A stretch of DNA of 54,483 bases from Sterolibacterium sp. Lineage in GTDB: Bacteria; Pseudomonadota; Gammaproteobacteria; Burkholderiales; Rhodocyclaceae. Shown one piece after another: positions 34,932-43,109 of the stretch (position 1 is its first letter; each line of letters begins with the position of its first letter). The translations under genes were made by a program, and so were the position numbers. Where the stretch lies: assembly GCA_018061005.1 (NCBI GenBank), contig JAGOVA010000014.1:1-54483 (forward strand), given 5' to 3'. Under the pieces are notes generated by a model that was given only the letters and a program-made list of their open reading frames with translations, was not told the DNA's origin and ran no database searches.

Positions 34932-36908
34932 ATGTATTCCATATCCGCCATCAATTATGTTTTTCTTACGCTGCTGCTGAGCGCGTCGCTGGTTAGCCTG
35001 GGCTTGGGCCTGCGTAAATACTGGCAGCGTATCGCCCACGGCCAGGCGTATTTCGGCAAGGAAATCACCCAAGAAGCGGTGCTTGCCAAAGTGAACTGGC
35101 GCACCTTCATTCGACGCGGCTTGCTGCTGGAGCGCCTGAAGAAGCGGCCTTTTTCCGGCATTGCCCACAATCTGCTGTTCTTTGGCGCGATCATCGAAAT
35201 CCTGGGGCACGGCCTGTTTCCGTTGAGCTTCATCGGGATCGATGTCTATCACGGGGTATTTGGCCGTTACTTCATGGAGCTGGGGCGCGAAGTGGCCGGC
35301 TTGATGATTTTCACCGGGCTGCTGTTCTTCTTCATCCGTCGTCTGCTGCCGCCGGACCGGCTGACGGCCGCCGGGCATACGCGCAAGGGGTTTACGCCGC
35401 TGGAGGTGTTGCTACTGGTGGCGGTGATCTTCGGTTTTGTTGCTGAAACCTTCCGCCTGACCAACCCGGAGGCCGTCAGCCAGTTCGAGTTCGTCGGCAA
35501 GTATTTCGCCAGCCTGCTGGCGGGGCAGGATGTCCGCGCGCTGGCCACCGGCAATCTGCTGTTCTGGTGGCTGCACATGCTGTTTGGTGTGGCTTTCATT
35601 GCCCTGATCGGCCACACGCCGATGTCGCACATGGTGCTGGGGCTGGCCAATTCCGGGCTGGCGAAGAAGCGTTCCGGCATCACGCTCGCCCCCATCGACT
35701 TCGAAGCCGATGAAAAAGAAGGCGAAGAACTGCTGCTCGGTGCCAACAAGATTTCGCAGCTGAGCCAGAAATACCTGATGGATTTTTCTACCTGCCTGTG
35801 GTGTGGCCGCTGTCATGAAGTTTGCCCGGCCGCGCAGACCGGCAAGGCCTTGTCGCCCAAGTCGATCATGGCCACCTGTGCCGAATACATGGCACAGGAA
35901 AAGTTTGATGACGAGTCGCTGCTCGATGCCATCGGTCAGGAGGCCATTTTCAACTGCACCACCTGCGGCGCCTGTATCGAGCAGTGCCCGGTCAGCAACA
36001 GCCCGGCGGAAGTGGTGCTGGAATTCCGTCGCAATTTCGTCATGGAGCGTTCGGAAATGCCCGACACCATGGCGGCGGCCAATGCCAATCTGGAAAAGCG
36101 CGGCCATCCTTTTGTCGGTACTTCCGCCAATGTCGATGACTGGAAGAAGGGGCTGCCGTTTGAAGTGCCGCTATTTGAGCCGGGCGTAACCGAATATCTG
36201 CTCTGGCTGGGCTGTGCGCCGACCTATGAAGAGCGCGCCCAGAACATCGCCCGCGCCACCGCGCAGCTGCTGAATGCCGCCGGGCTGTCCTGGGGCGTGC
36301 TGGAAGGCCCGCACTGCACGGGCGATCCGGCCAAGATGATGGGTAACGAAATGCAGTTCGTGGAAATCGCCCAGGGCAACATCGAAGAATTCCAGGAAAT
36401 GCAGATCCACAAGGTCATTACCATGTGCGCGCACTGCTTCAACAGCTTCGACCGTTATTACCCCGAACTGGGCGGCCAGTGGCAGACCATCCCGCACAGC
36501 GTGCTGATCGACCGGCTGATCAAGGATGGCAAGCTCAAGGTCAAGGCCAGCAACGAAAAAATCACCTTCCATGATCCCTGCTATCACGCCCGGCACAACG
36601 ACCTCGTCGATGAATCGCGCAGCGTGATTGCCGCCCTCGGCCAGCTGGTGGAAATGCCGCGCCATGGCAAGGACAGCTTCTGTTGCGGCGCAGGCGGCGG
36701 CAATTACTGGGGCGGCCAGGGCGGCACGGCGCGCATCAACGACGTGCGCGCGCAGGAAGCTTTCGATACCGGTGCCGACAAGATCGCCACCGCCTGCCCG
36801 TTCTGCAACCTGATGCTGACTTCGAGCGCGGCGAAACACACCGAACAGCGCAAGGTGTTCGACGTGGCCGAGCTGACGCTGGAACGCCTTGAAGTCCCTT
36901 CTGCCTGA
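34932..36908 (+). CDS. Membrane HdrD-like Fe-S oxidoreductase (ETF:quinone oxidoreductase type)
   Basis: Predicted to take electrons from acyl-CoA oxidation through ETF and pass them to the quinone pool. The 658-residue protein has about five to six N-terminal transmembrane helices (1-240, NarI/cytochrome b-like), two [4Fe-4S] motifs (C288/291/294/298 and C342/345/348/352) and two C-terminal CCG-type domains (HDPCYHARHN, FCCGAGGGNYW, ACPFCNLM). This architecture matches the EMO proteins described for fatty and aromatic acid degraders. No etfAB genes are in the window, so the partner must be elsewhere. It heads the plus-strand CoA gene cluster. Confidence 0.85.
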   Translation: MYSISAINYVFLTLLLSASLVSLGLGLRKYWQRIAHGQAYFGKEITQEAVLAKVNWRTFIRRGLLLERLKKRPFSGIAHNLLFFGAIIEILGHGLFPLSFIGIDVYHGVFGRYFMELGREVAGLMIFTGLLFFFIRRLLPPDRLTAAGHTRKGFTPLEVLLLVAVIFGFVAETFRLTNPEAVSQFEFVGKYFASLLAGQDVRALATGNLLFWWLHMLFGVAFIALIGHTPMSHMVLGLANSGLAKKRSGITLAPIDFEADEKEGEELLLGANKISQLSQKYLMDFSTCLWCGRCHEVCPAAQTGKALSPKSIMATCAEYMAQEKFDDESLLDAIGQEAIFNCTTCGACIEQCPVSNSPAEVVLEFRRNFVMERSEMPDTMAAANANLEKRGHPFVGTSANVDDWKKGLPFEVPLFEPGVTEYLLWLGCAPTYEERAQNIARATAQLLNAAGLSWGVLEGPHCTGDPAKMMGNEMQFVEIAQGNIEEFQEMQIHKVITMCAHCFNSFDRYYPELGGQWQTIPHSVLIDRLIKDGKLKVKASNEKITFHDPCYHARHNDLVDESRSVIAALGQLVEMPRHGKDSFCCGAGGGNYWGGQGGTARINDVRAQEAFDTGADKIATACPFCNLMLTSSAAKHTEQRKVFDVAELTLERLEVPSA

Positions 36909-36950
36909 TTTTTCTCAAACCACGACCCTAAATAACCATGAGGACACCCG

Positions 36951-38135
36951 ATGAGCCGCGCACTTGACGACGTCATCGTACTGGATCTGACCCGGCAGTT
37001 CTGTTCTTCGCTGTCGGGCGCGTTTTTGGCCGATTTTGGCGCGCGCGTGATCCGTCTCGACTTTCTGCCTAAAACCGCTTCGGCCGCCAGCGGCGCGTGG
37101 AACCACGAAGCCGACCTGATCCATCGCAACAAGGAAAGCATCGCCCTCGATCCGCGCAGCGAGCGCGGTGCCGAGCTGCTGAAGCAACTCATCGCCAAGG
37201 CCGATGTCATCCTCACCGACTGGCAGAAGGACGAACTGGCCACGCTGGAACTGGACTACGCCCATGTCAGCGCGCTGCGCGGCGACATCATCTATGGCCG
37301 TTTGTCCGGCTTTGGCCCGGTCGGCCCTGATGCCGACCTGCCCGCCATCGACGAGCTGGCCGCCGCACGCACGGGCATGATGCCGATCCTGCCGCAGCCC
37401 GGTCAGCCGCCGGTCTACACCGGCTCGGGGGCGATGCACGCGTCTGTCATGCTGGCGTTTGGCGTGGTCACGGCGCTGGTGCATCGTGTCGATTCCGGTG
37501 AAGGTCAGGCCGTCGATGTCTCGCTGTTCGGTGCCAACATGTATGGCGCAGCACTGGATATCCAGGCCTTCCTCGCCATTGGCAAGGGCGACCGCCTGCT
37601 CAACCCGATTTCGCGCCTCGATGTCTCCAACCCGATGTCGGGCGCGCTCTACCCGAGTGCGGATGGCCGCTGGGTCACGCTCACCATGCCCGACACCGAT
37701 CGCTGGTGGCCGACCTTCTCGCAACTGGTCGGGATTGCCACCGACGATCCGCGTTTCGATACGCACGAGAAGCGCACGGCGGATCATCGTCTCGAACTCA
37801 TCGACGCGCTGGAACGCGCCTTCCAGACGCAGCCCGGCACGCACTGGCGGCAGGCTTTTCAGGAAAAGCAGCTCTCGGCGGATGTCATCGAGCAGTTTGA
37901 TTATCCGGCTAACGATCCGCAGGTGGCGGCCAACCGCTACATCATGGAACTCGACCACCCGAGCCACGGCAAGCTGCAAACCCTCGGTTTCCCGATCTAC
38001 ATGAGCGAGAGCACCGCGCGGCTGGACAAGCTCGCCCCCTGCACGGGCCAGCACAGCCGCGCCATCCTGCGCGATCTGCTGGGCATGAACGAAGACACCT
38101 ACTATCAACTCAGCGCGGCCGGTGTGGTGGCTTAA
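36951..38135 (+). CDS. CaiB/BaiF family III CoA-transferase, first of a pair
   Basis: Predicted to move CoA between acyl-CoA thioesters and carboxylic acids. The 394-residue protein carries the candidate catalytic Asp134 (PAIDELAAARTG) and the conserved SLFGANMYGAALD region. It is followed after 36 bases by a second, diverged family III gene. Adjacent pairs of this kind form the heteromeric succinyl-CoA:benzylsuccinate CoA-transferase BbsEF, so a heteromer is likely. A GAGGA site precedes the ATG. Substrate unknown. Confidence 0.87.
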   Translation: MSRALDDVIVLDLTRQFCSSLSGAFLADFGARVIRLDFLPKTASAASGAWNHEADLIHRNKESIALDPRSERGAELLKQLIAKADVILTDWQKDELATLELDYAHVSALRGDIIYGRLSGFGPVGPDADLPAIDELAAARTGMMPILPQPGQPPVYTGSGAMHASVMLAFGVVTALVHRVDSGEGQAVDVSLFGANMYGAALDIQAFLAIGKGDRLLNPISRLDVSNPMSGALYPSADGRWVTLTMPDTDRWWPTFSQLVGIATDDPRFDTHEKRTADHRLELIDALERAFQTQPGTHWRQAFQEKQLSADVIEQFDYPANDPQVAANRYIMELDHPSHGKLQTLGFPIYMSESTARLDKLAPCTGQHSRAILRDLLGMNEDTYYQLSAAGVVA

Positions 38136-38171
38136 GCGCACGAAAATTACAAAGATTACGGGGACTACAAC

Positions 38172-39380
38172 ATGGCAAAAGCACTCGAAGGCCTGCGCGT
38201 CATCGATCTTACCGTCTGGTTTCAGGGGCCGGTCGCAGCACAGTATCTCGCCGATTTTGGCGCGGAAGTCATCAAGGTGGAACGCCCCAATGGCGGCGAT
38301 CAGGCGCGCGGTGTGCGTTCCATCAAGTCGCTGGAAATCGGCGACTGGAACCAGTATTTCCTGGTCATCAACCGCAACAAGAAAAGCATCGCCATTGATC
38401 TGAAAAAACCCAGCGGGCAGAAGATTCTCTACCGCATGATCGAAAAGGCCGACGTGTTTCTTTCCAATCTCGCGCCGGAACAGCTCGCCGCCTGGAATCT
38501 TTCCTACGAGCAGCTCGCCGCCATCAACCCCAAGCTGATCTACGCCACCAACACCGGCTATGGTCGTCTGGGCGGTGTGTCCAAGCCGTCTTTCGACATG
38601 ACGGTGCAGGCACTCACCGGGGTCATGGCCCGGCTGGGCGAACCGGGTCAGCCGCCGATCTACATCGGCATGGGCTCGGGCGATGCCTATGGCGGCATCA
38701 TGTCGGCACTGGGCATCATGATGGCGATCTATCAGCGCAAACGCACTGGCAAGGGGCAGGCACTGGATGCCTCGCTGTATGGCGCGCAGCTTTATCTGGC
38801 CGCCCCCCAGCTGCAGGCCTTCCTTGCGGGTGACAAGGGTGCGGCGTTGCAGCAGTCGCGCAAGCAGGTCGAGAATCCGCTGTGGAACCTCTACCCCACG
38901 CGTGGCAAGTGGGTGTATATCTGCGAACCGAATCACGACGTGCGTTTCAATGCGCTGTGCCGCGCGCTGTGCGATGACAGTCTGGCGCAGGATGCGCGCT
39001 TCAAAACGGCCGCAGCACGCCACGAGCACCATGAAGCCTTGATCGAAGTGATCGAGACGCACACCGCCCGCTTCGACCATGGCGGCCTGCTGGCCGCACT
39101 GAAGGCGCAAGGCATCGTCGCCCAGCCGATCAATAATCTGGCGGATGTCATCCGCGACGAACAGGCCTGGCAGAACAACTATTTCATGAAGGCCTACTGC
39201 GAGGAAGTGCAGCGTGATGTCGATGTGCGTGGCCTGCCGGTAACGCTCTCGAAAACCCCCGGCGAGATCAACACGCTCGGCCCGCAACTGGGGCAAGACA
39301 CCGAACTGCTGATGATGGATCTGCTCGGCTATGAATGGGAAGAAATCGAAGCCCTGAAGGCCGAAGGTGCGATTCCCTAA
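38172..39380 (+). CDS. CaiB/BaiF family III CoA-transferase, second of a pair
   Basis: 402-residue partner of the preceding gene, with the more classical active-site region: Asp142 in FDMTVQALTGVM, RNKKSIAIDLKKPSG and DASLYGAQLYLAAPQ. It is the more likely catalytic subunit if the two form a heteromer. The downstream 142-base gap holds a repeat palindrome before the MenB-like gene. Confidence 0.88.
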   Translation: MAKALEGLRVIDLTVWFQGPVAAQYLADFGAEVIKVERPNGGDQARGVRSIKSLEIGDWNQYFLVINRNKKSIAIDLKKPSGQKILYRMIEKADVFLSNLAPEQLAAWNLSYEQLAAINPKLIYATNTGYGRLGGVSKPSFDMTVQALTGVMARLGEPGQPPIYIGMGSGDAYGGIMSALGIMMAIYQRKRTGKGQALDASLYGAQLYLAAPQLQAFLAGDKGAALQQSRKQVENPLWNLYPTRGKWVYICEPNHDVRFNALCRALCDDSLAQDARFKTAAARHEHHEALIEVIETHTARFDHGGLLAALKAQGIVAQPINNLADVIRDEQAWQNNYFMKAYCEEVQRDVDVRGLPVTLSKTPGEINTLGPQLGQDTELLMMDLLGYEWEEIEALKAEGAIP

Positions 39381-39412
39381 GCAAATCCACGCAAACCCAC
39401 GCAACCCTATGA

Positions 39413-39477
39413 CCGTTCGGGCTGAGCCTGTCGAAGCCCATGCTGAAACTGCCCTTCGACAGGCTCAGGGCGAACGG
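39413..39477. repeat. REP-like inverted repeat
   Basis: Two 27-base arms (39413-39439 and 39451-39477) match in inverted orientation at 23 of 27 positions around an 11-base loop. Both contain the TTCGACAGGCTCAG-type core that is widespread as an intergenic repeat in proteobacteria. It lies between the second CoA-transferase and the MenB-like gene and may act as a transcript-end or mRNA-stabilising structure. Confidence 0.8.
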
Positions 39478-39522
39478 ATTGTTGATTGATAAACGAGACT
39501 AAAAACTATAAGGAACACCCCC

Positions 39523-40425
39523 ATGAGCTGGAATGAATGGAGCGTCGTTGAAGGCGACGGACTCAACAACTTCAAGGAAATCATCTACGAAAAGAAGCAT
39601 CATCAGGTGCTCGGCGGGGGCATTGCCCGCGTTTCGCTGAACAAGCCCGACCGCATGAACACCCTGACGCTGGCCACCGTCGATGAAATGTTCCGCGCTT
39701 TTTACGATGCCAACCACGATCCTTCGATCGGCGTGATCATCATCGCTGGCAAGGGCAAGCACTTCGGCGCAGGGGGCGACGTGGACTGGGAACGCTGGGG
39801 GCTGCGTGAAGCCTTCTACAACCGCTATCCGCACAACCGCCTGATGCGGATGTCACGCAAGCCGATCATCGCCCAGGTGCAGGGTTACTGCATCGCCGGG
39901 CATAACCACATGGCGTATTGCTGCGACTTCACCATTGCCGCCGACACGGCGGTGTTTGGCCAGGCCGGGCCGCGCGTCTCCTCGCCCGCCGACGGGTTCT
40001 TCGTGCCTTATCTGACCAAGGTCGTCGGCACCAAGAAGGCGCGTGAAATGTGGATGATGTGCCGCAAATACAAAGCGCCCGAGGCGCTGGCGATGGGGCT
40101 GGTGAATACCGTCGTGCCGCTCGACCAGCTTGAGGCGGAAGTCGACAAGTGGTGTGAGGAACTGCTCGACAAGAGCCCCGGTTGCCTTGAGGTGCTGAAG
40201 GCGGCCTTCGATCAGGAAATGGATGGCTACAAGGAATCCTGTGTGATTTCTGCGGGCATGTATCCCGACTGGTTCGACATGCCGGAAGGCAAGGAAGGCG
40301 GCGCGGCGTTTGTCGAGAAACGCAAGGCCGAGTTCTGGGCGATCCGCAACCGCGAGGCCGAGGCACAGGCGCAGCTGCTCAAGGAATACGAAGAAATCGA
40401 AGCCCAGCGCAAGGCCGGCAAGTAA
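39523..40425 (+). CDS. MenB/BadI-like crotonase
   Basis: Crotonase-fold enzyme of 300 residues closest in pattern to 1,4-dihydroxy-2-naphthoyl-CoA synthase and the ring-opening hydrolase BadI: GAGGD oxyanion loop (82-86), FGQAGPRV, KKAREMW and EALAMGLVNTVVPL. The MenB segment GSFDAG reads SSPADG (153-158), so a key Asp is displaced and menaquinone synthesis is unlikely. No other men genes are nearby. A carbon-carbon ring-cleaving hydrolase or a hydratase in the CoA pathway is a reasonable inference. The C-terminus has an extra charged helix. Confidence 0.8.
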   Translation: MSWNEWSVVEGDGLNNFKEIIYEKKHHQVLGGGIARVSLNKPDRMNTLTLATVDEMFRAFYDANHDPSIGVIIIAGKGKHFGAGGDVDWERWGLREAFYNRYPHNRLMRMSRKPIIAQVQGYCIAGHNHMAYCCDFTIAADTAVFGQAGPRVSSPADGFFVPYLTKVVGTKKAREMWMMCRKYKAPEALAMGLVNTVVPLDQLEAEVDKWCEELLDKSPGCLEVLKAAFDQEMDGYKESCVISAGMYPDWFDMPEGKEGGAAFVEKRKAEFWAIRNREAEAQAQLLKEYEEIEAQRKAGK

Positions 40426-40444
40426 AACGCCCCCACCTGTCCGC

Positions 40445-40460
40445 CCCGGGGGGGCGGTTA
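40445..40460. terminator. GC-rich hairpin between MenB-like and thiolase genes
   Basis: A CCGCCCC stem pairs with the following GGGGCGG within a C4G8 run. There is no U-run, so it may attenuate rather than terminate transcription. The remaining gap carries an AAGAGAGAA ribosome site for the thiolase-like gene. Confidence 0.3.
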
Positions 40461-40533
40461 CGGGCTTGCTCGCTACGCGCGCAGTTTTATCTGACCCTGA
40501 TTTTGTTCTTTCACCTTAACCAAGAGAGAATCC

Positions 40534-41697
40534 ATGCTTAAAGACCAAGCCTGTATCGTCGGCATCGGGGAAACCCCTTACTGCCGCAAACCCGGCTCCG
40601 GCATGTCCGAAATGGCGTTGCAGCTCAAGGCCTCGATCGCAGCCATCGAAGATGCGGGGCTTAAAGCGCAGCAGATCGACGGCATCCTGCCGTTTCCCAA
40701 TCTGGGTAAGGCCGAAGGTTTTGCCGCGAGCCTGGGCTGTGCCAATCTGCGCTTTGCCGCCACGTTGCACATGGGCGGCGCCGCCCCCGTGGCGGGGCTG
40801 CGTGCGGCGGCCATGGCGGTGACTTCCGGGGCGGCCGATTATGTGCTGATCCCCGGCGCGTGGAACGGCTTTTCTGGCGCGCGCGTGCGTGAGACCACCA
40901 CCAACGATGCCGATTCCATCCCCGGTGGCGCGATTGCCCGCGATTTCTACATGCCCTTCGGCTTCACCGCACCGCCGCAGTGGTACGCGCTGATGGCGCG
41001 TCGCCACATGCACGAGTTCGGCACCACCCATGAGCAACTCGGTGCGGTGGCACTGGCCATGCGTAAGCACGCCAACCTCAATCCGGCCGCGCTGATGCAC
41101 AGCAAGCCGCTGACCATGGCGGATTATCTGGCGTCAATGATGATTGCCGATCCCTACAAATTGCTCGACTGCTGTCTGGAAACCGATGGCGGTGCGGCCT
41201 TTATCGTCACCAGCGTGGATCGCGCGCGCGACCTCAAGCAGAAGCCGATTTATGTGATGGGTGCGGCTGCGGGTCAGCCCTATCCGGCAGACGAAATTCC
41301 CAACCGCAAGGACATGCACAAGATCGGCCTGTCCATTGCCGCACCGGAAGCCTTCCGCATGGCGGGCGTGAAGCCAGCCGATATCGATTTCGCGCAGATT
41401 TATGACTGCTTCACTTTTGAAGTCATCCAGCAGCTCGAAGAAGCCGGTTTCTGCCAGCGCGGCGAAGGGGGCGCGTTTGTCGAGAACGGCGGCATTGAAC
41501 TGGGTGGCCGCTTGCCGGTAAATACCCACGGCGGCCTGCTCTCGCATGCCCACTCGCTGGGGGTGGGGCATCTGGTTGAAGCCGTGCGCCAGTTGCGCGG
41601 CGGATGTGGCGAGCGTCAGGTCAAGGATGCCGAAATTGGCGTGGTGACGGGCTGGGGCGACTTCGGCGATGGCAGTATTGCCATCCTGCGGCGTTAA
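40534..41697 (+). CDS. Thiolase-fold enzyme of the Ltp2/BbsB type
   Basis: 387-residue thiolase-superfamily protein of the SCP-x group. Where acyl-forming thiolases carry the nucleophilic Cys, this protein reads HMGGAAPVAG (79-88), with no Cys. The C-terminal DCFT and NTHGGLLSHAHSLG motifs are kept. The loss of this Cys is known from Ltp2-type retro-aldolases, which work with a DUF35 partner; here the next gene is such a DUF35 protein. In the bbs toluene pathway, a thiolase (BbsB) likewise pairs with a DUF35 protein (BbsA). The reaction could thus be retro-aldol or retro-Claisen cleavage. Confidence 0.85.
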   Translation: MLKDQACIVGIGETPYCRKPGSGMSEMALQLKASIAAIEDAGLKAQQIDGILPFPNLGKAEGFAASLGCANLRFAATLHMGGAAPVAGLRAAAMAVTSGAADYVLIPGAWNGFSGARVRETTTNDADSIPGGAIARDFYMPFGFTAPPQWYALMARRHMHEFGTTHEQLGAVALAMRKHANLNPAALMHSKPLTMADYLASMMIADPYKLLDCCLETDGGAAFIVTSVDRARDLKQKPIYVMGAAAGQPYPADEIPNRKDMHKIGLSIAAPEAFRMAGVKPADIDFAQIYDCFTFEVIQQLEEAGFCQRGEGGAFVENGGIELGGRLPVNTHGGLLSHAHSLGVGHLVEAVRQLRGGCGERQVKDAEIGVVTGWGDFGDGSIAILRR

Positions 41698-41712
41698 TCT
41701 GGGGGAACGAAC

Positions 41713-42126
41713 ATGACTGAAACCGCATACAACAAACCCCTGCCCAAGCTGGAAGGCTTGACCGGGGAATTTTACGGCTGGTGTGCCCAGGGCGAGCTGC
41801 GCTTCCAGCGTTGCAAGTGCTGCGGCGCGTGGCGGCATGTGCCGCGTGAAATCTGCGCCGAATGCAGTTCCTTCGACTGGGAATGGGCGAAATCCAGCGG
41901 TCAGGGTACGGTCTACACCTGGACGGTGGTGGAGCGCGCCCTGCATCCGGCCTTCGGCCAGTCCACGCCTTACGCACCGGTGGTGGTGGAACTCGAAGGC
42001 GGCGTGCGGCTGCTCACGCAGCTGACCGACGTGCCCCCGGCCGAACTGAAGATCGGCATGTCGGTGCAGGTCGATTTCAAGGCCGTCACGGCGGAAGTGA
42101 CCCTGCCCTATTTCAAACGCGCCTGA
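41713..42126 (+). CDS. DUF35 OB-fold/zinc-ribbon partner protein
   Basis: 137-residue accessory subunit with a rubredoxin-like zinc ribbon (C34, C37, C48, C51) followed by an OB-fold (GQGTVYTWTVVERALHPAF). Such proteins bind and stabilise thiolase-fold partners (ChsH2 domain with Ltp2; BbsA with BbsB). It lies 15 bases after the thiolase-like gene with a GGGGGAA ribosome site, supporting a complex. Confidence 0.9.
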   Translation: MTETAYNKPLPKLEGLTGEFYGWCAQGELRFQRCKCCGAWRHVPREICAECSSFDWEWAKSSGQGTVYTWTVVERALHPAFGQSTPYAPVVVELEGGVRLLTQLTDVPPAELKIGMSVQVDFKAVTAEVTLPYFKRA

Positions 42127-42153
42127 ACATTTCTTGAACTGAAAGGAAGCCTC

Positions 42154-42933
42154 ATGTCCCTGAATCTGCCTGCAACGTTTACCTACGAAAAAAAGGGGCG
42201 CATCGCCCTGATGACCATCAATCGTCCGGATTCCTACAATTCCTTCACCCGCGAAATGCTGGTGGGTATGGATGCCGCGTTTGACGATTTCAATGCCGAC
42301 CCCAACCTGTGGGTGGCCGTGATTACCGGCGCAGGCAACAAGGCGTTCTGTACCGGCATGGACATCAAGGACGCGCTGCCGGCCATCGCCGCAGGTGACC
42401 AGATGGGCTACGACGACCCGGCCAAGCGGCCGTTCCAGCACATTTTCAAGCCCATCATCGCCGCCGTGAATGGCTTCTGCATCGCTGGTGGCCTTGAATT
42501 CCTGCAAGGCATGGACATCCGCATCGCGGCTGAAAACGCCCAGTTTGGCCTCGGTGAAGTGAAGTGGGGCGTGATTCCCGCCGGCGGTTCGCACATTCGT
42601 CTGCCGCAGCAAATTCCCTGGGCGGTGGCGATGGAACTGCTGCTCACCGGGCAGAACATCGACGCCAAGCGTGCCTATGACATCGGCCTGGTGAATAAGG
42701 TCGTGCCCGCTGACAAGGTGCTGGAAGAAGCGATGGCCTGGGCGGAAAAGATTTGCGAAAACGGCCCGCTGGCCGTGCGTACCGCCAAGGAAATCGCCGT
42801 GCGCGCACTCAACAACGAACCGAAGTTCGTGCTGGAAAAGAGCATCGCGCCGCGCGTGTTCAATTCCGAAGATGCCAAGGAAGGCCCGCGCGCCTTCGCC
42901 GAGAAGCGCAAGCCGAATTTCACTGGGCGTTAA
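42154..42933 (+). CDS. Enoyl-CoA hydratase/isomerase
   Basis: Crotonase of 259 residues, probably hydrating an enoyl-CoA intermediate. Both catalytic-type Glu positions are present: one in GGLEFLQ and one in FGLGEVKWGVIPAGG. An AAAGGAAG site precedes the ATG. Position after the DUF35 gene suggests it works in the same beta-oxidation-like module, analogous to BbsH. Confidence 0.9.
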   Translation: MSLNLPATFTYEKKGRIALMTINRPDSYNSFTREMLVGMDAAFDDFNADPNLWVAVITGAGNKAFCTGMDIKDALPAIAAGDQMGYDDPAKRPFQHIFKPIIAAVNGFCIAGGLEFLQGMDIRIAAENAQFGLGEVKWGVIPAGGSHIRLPQQIPWAVAMELLLTGQNIDAKRAYDIGLVNKVVPADKVLEEAMAWAEKICENGPLAVRTAKEIAVRALNNEPKFVLEKSIAPRVFNSEDAKEGPRAFAEKRKPNFTGR

Positions 42934-42951
42934 GCCGCACGCCACAACCCG

Positions 42952-43054
42952 CCGTTCGCCTGAGCCCTTTGAGTGACCTCAAGGCAGGTTTGTCGAAGGT
43001 TCGTGTCAGTCATATCGCACGGAATCTGCGGTTCGACAGGCGCACCGCGAACGG
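42952..43054. repeat. Degenerate copy of the REP-like element
   Basis: Starts with CCGTTCGCCTGAGCCC and ends with GGTTCGACAGGCGCACCG then CGAACGG, matching the arms of the element at 39413-39477, but with an enlarged, altered centre. It lies between the enoyl-CoA hydratase and npdG-like genes, in the same cluster as the better copy. Confidence 0.6.
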
Positions 43055-43071
43055 TGGTGATTAACCGATTT

Positions 43072-43098
43072 ATTGATTGAATTGATTGAATTGATTGG
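43072..43098. repeat. Three 9-bp ATTGATTGA tandem repeats before npdG
   Basis: Three successive ATTGATTGA units (the last ending GG) lie 12 bases upstream of the npdG-like ATG, inside the expected promoter or leader. The copy number could change by slippage and alter expression. Confidence 0.75.
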
Positions 43099-43109
43099 AA
43101 TCCAACATC

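Noticed and set aside
36915-39404. 829-codon open frame on the minus strand
   Set aside because: Lies antisense to the two CoA-transferase genes; its His/Arg/Gln-rich composition and lack of any domain mark it as a shadow of GC-rich codon bias.
39403-39484. CRISPR-like repeat
   Set aside because: Only a single inverted repeat with one loop; there are no regularly spaced direct repeats and no cas genes.
39523-40425. Assignment as menB for menaquinone synthesis
   Set aside because: The catalytic segment is altered, there are no other men genes nearby and the neighbours belong to a CoA catabolic cluster.
41134-42945. 603-codon open frame on the minus strand
   Set aside because: Antisense to the thiolase, DUF35 and hydratase genes, with no recognisable motif and shadow-like composition.
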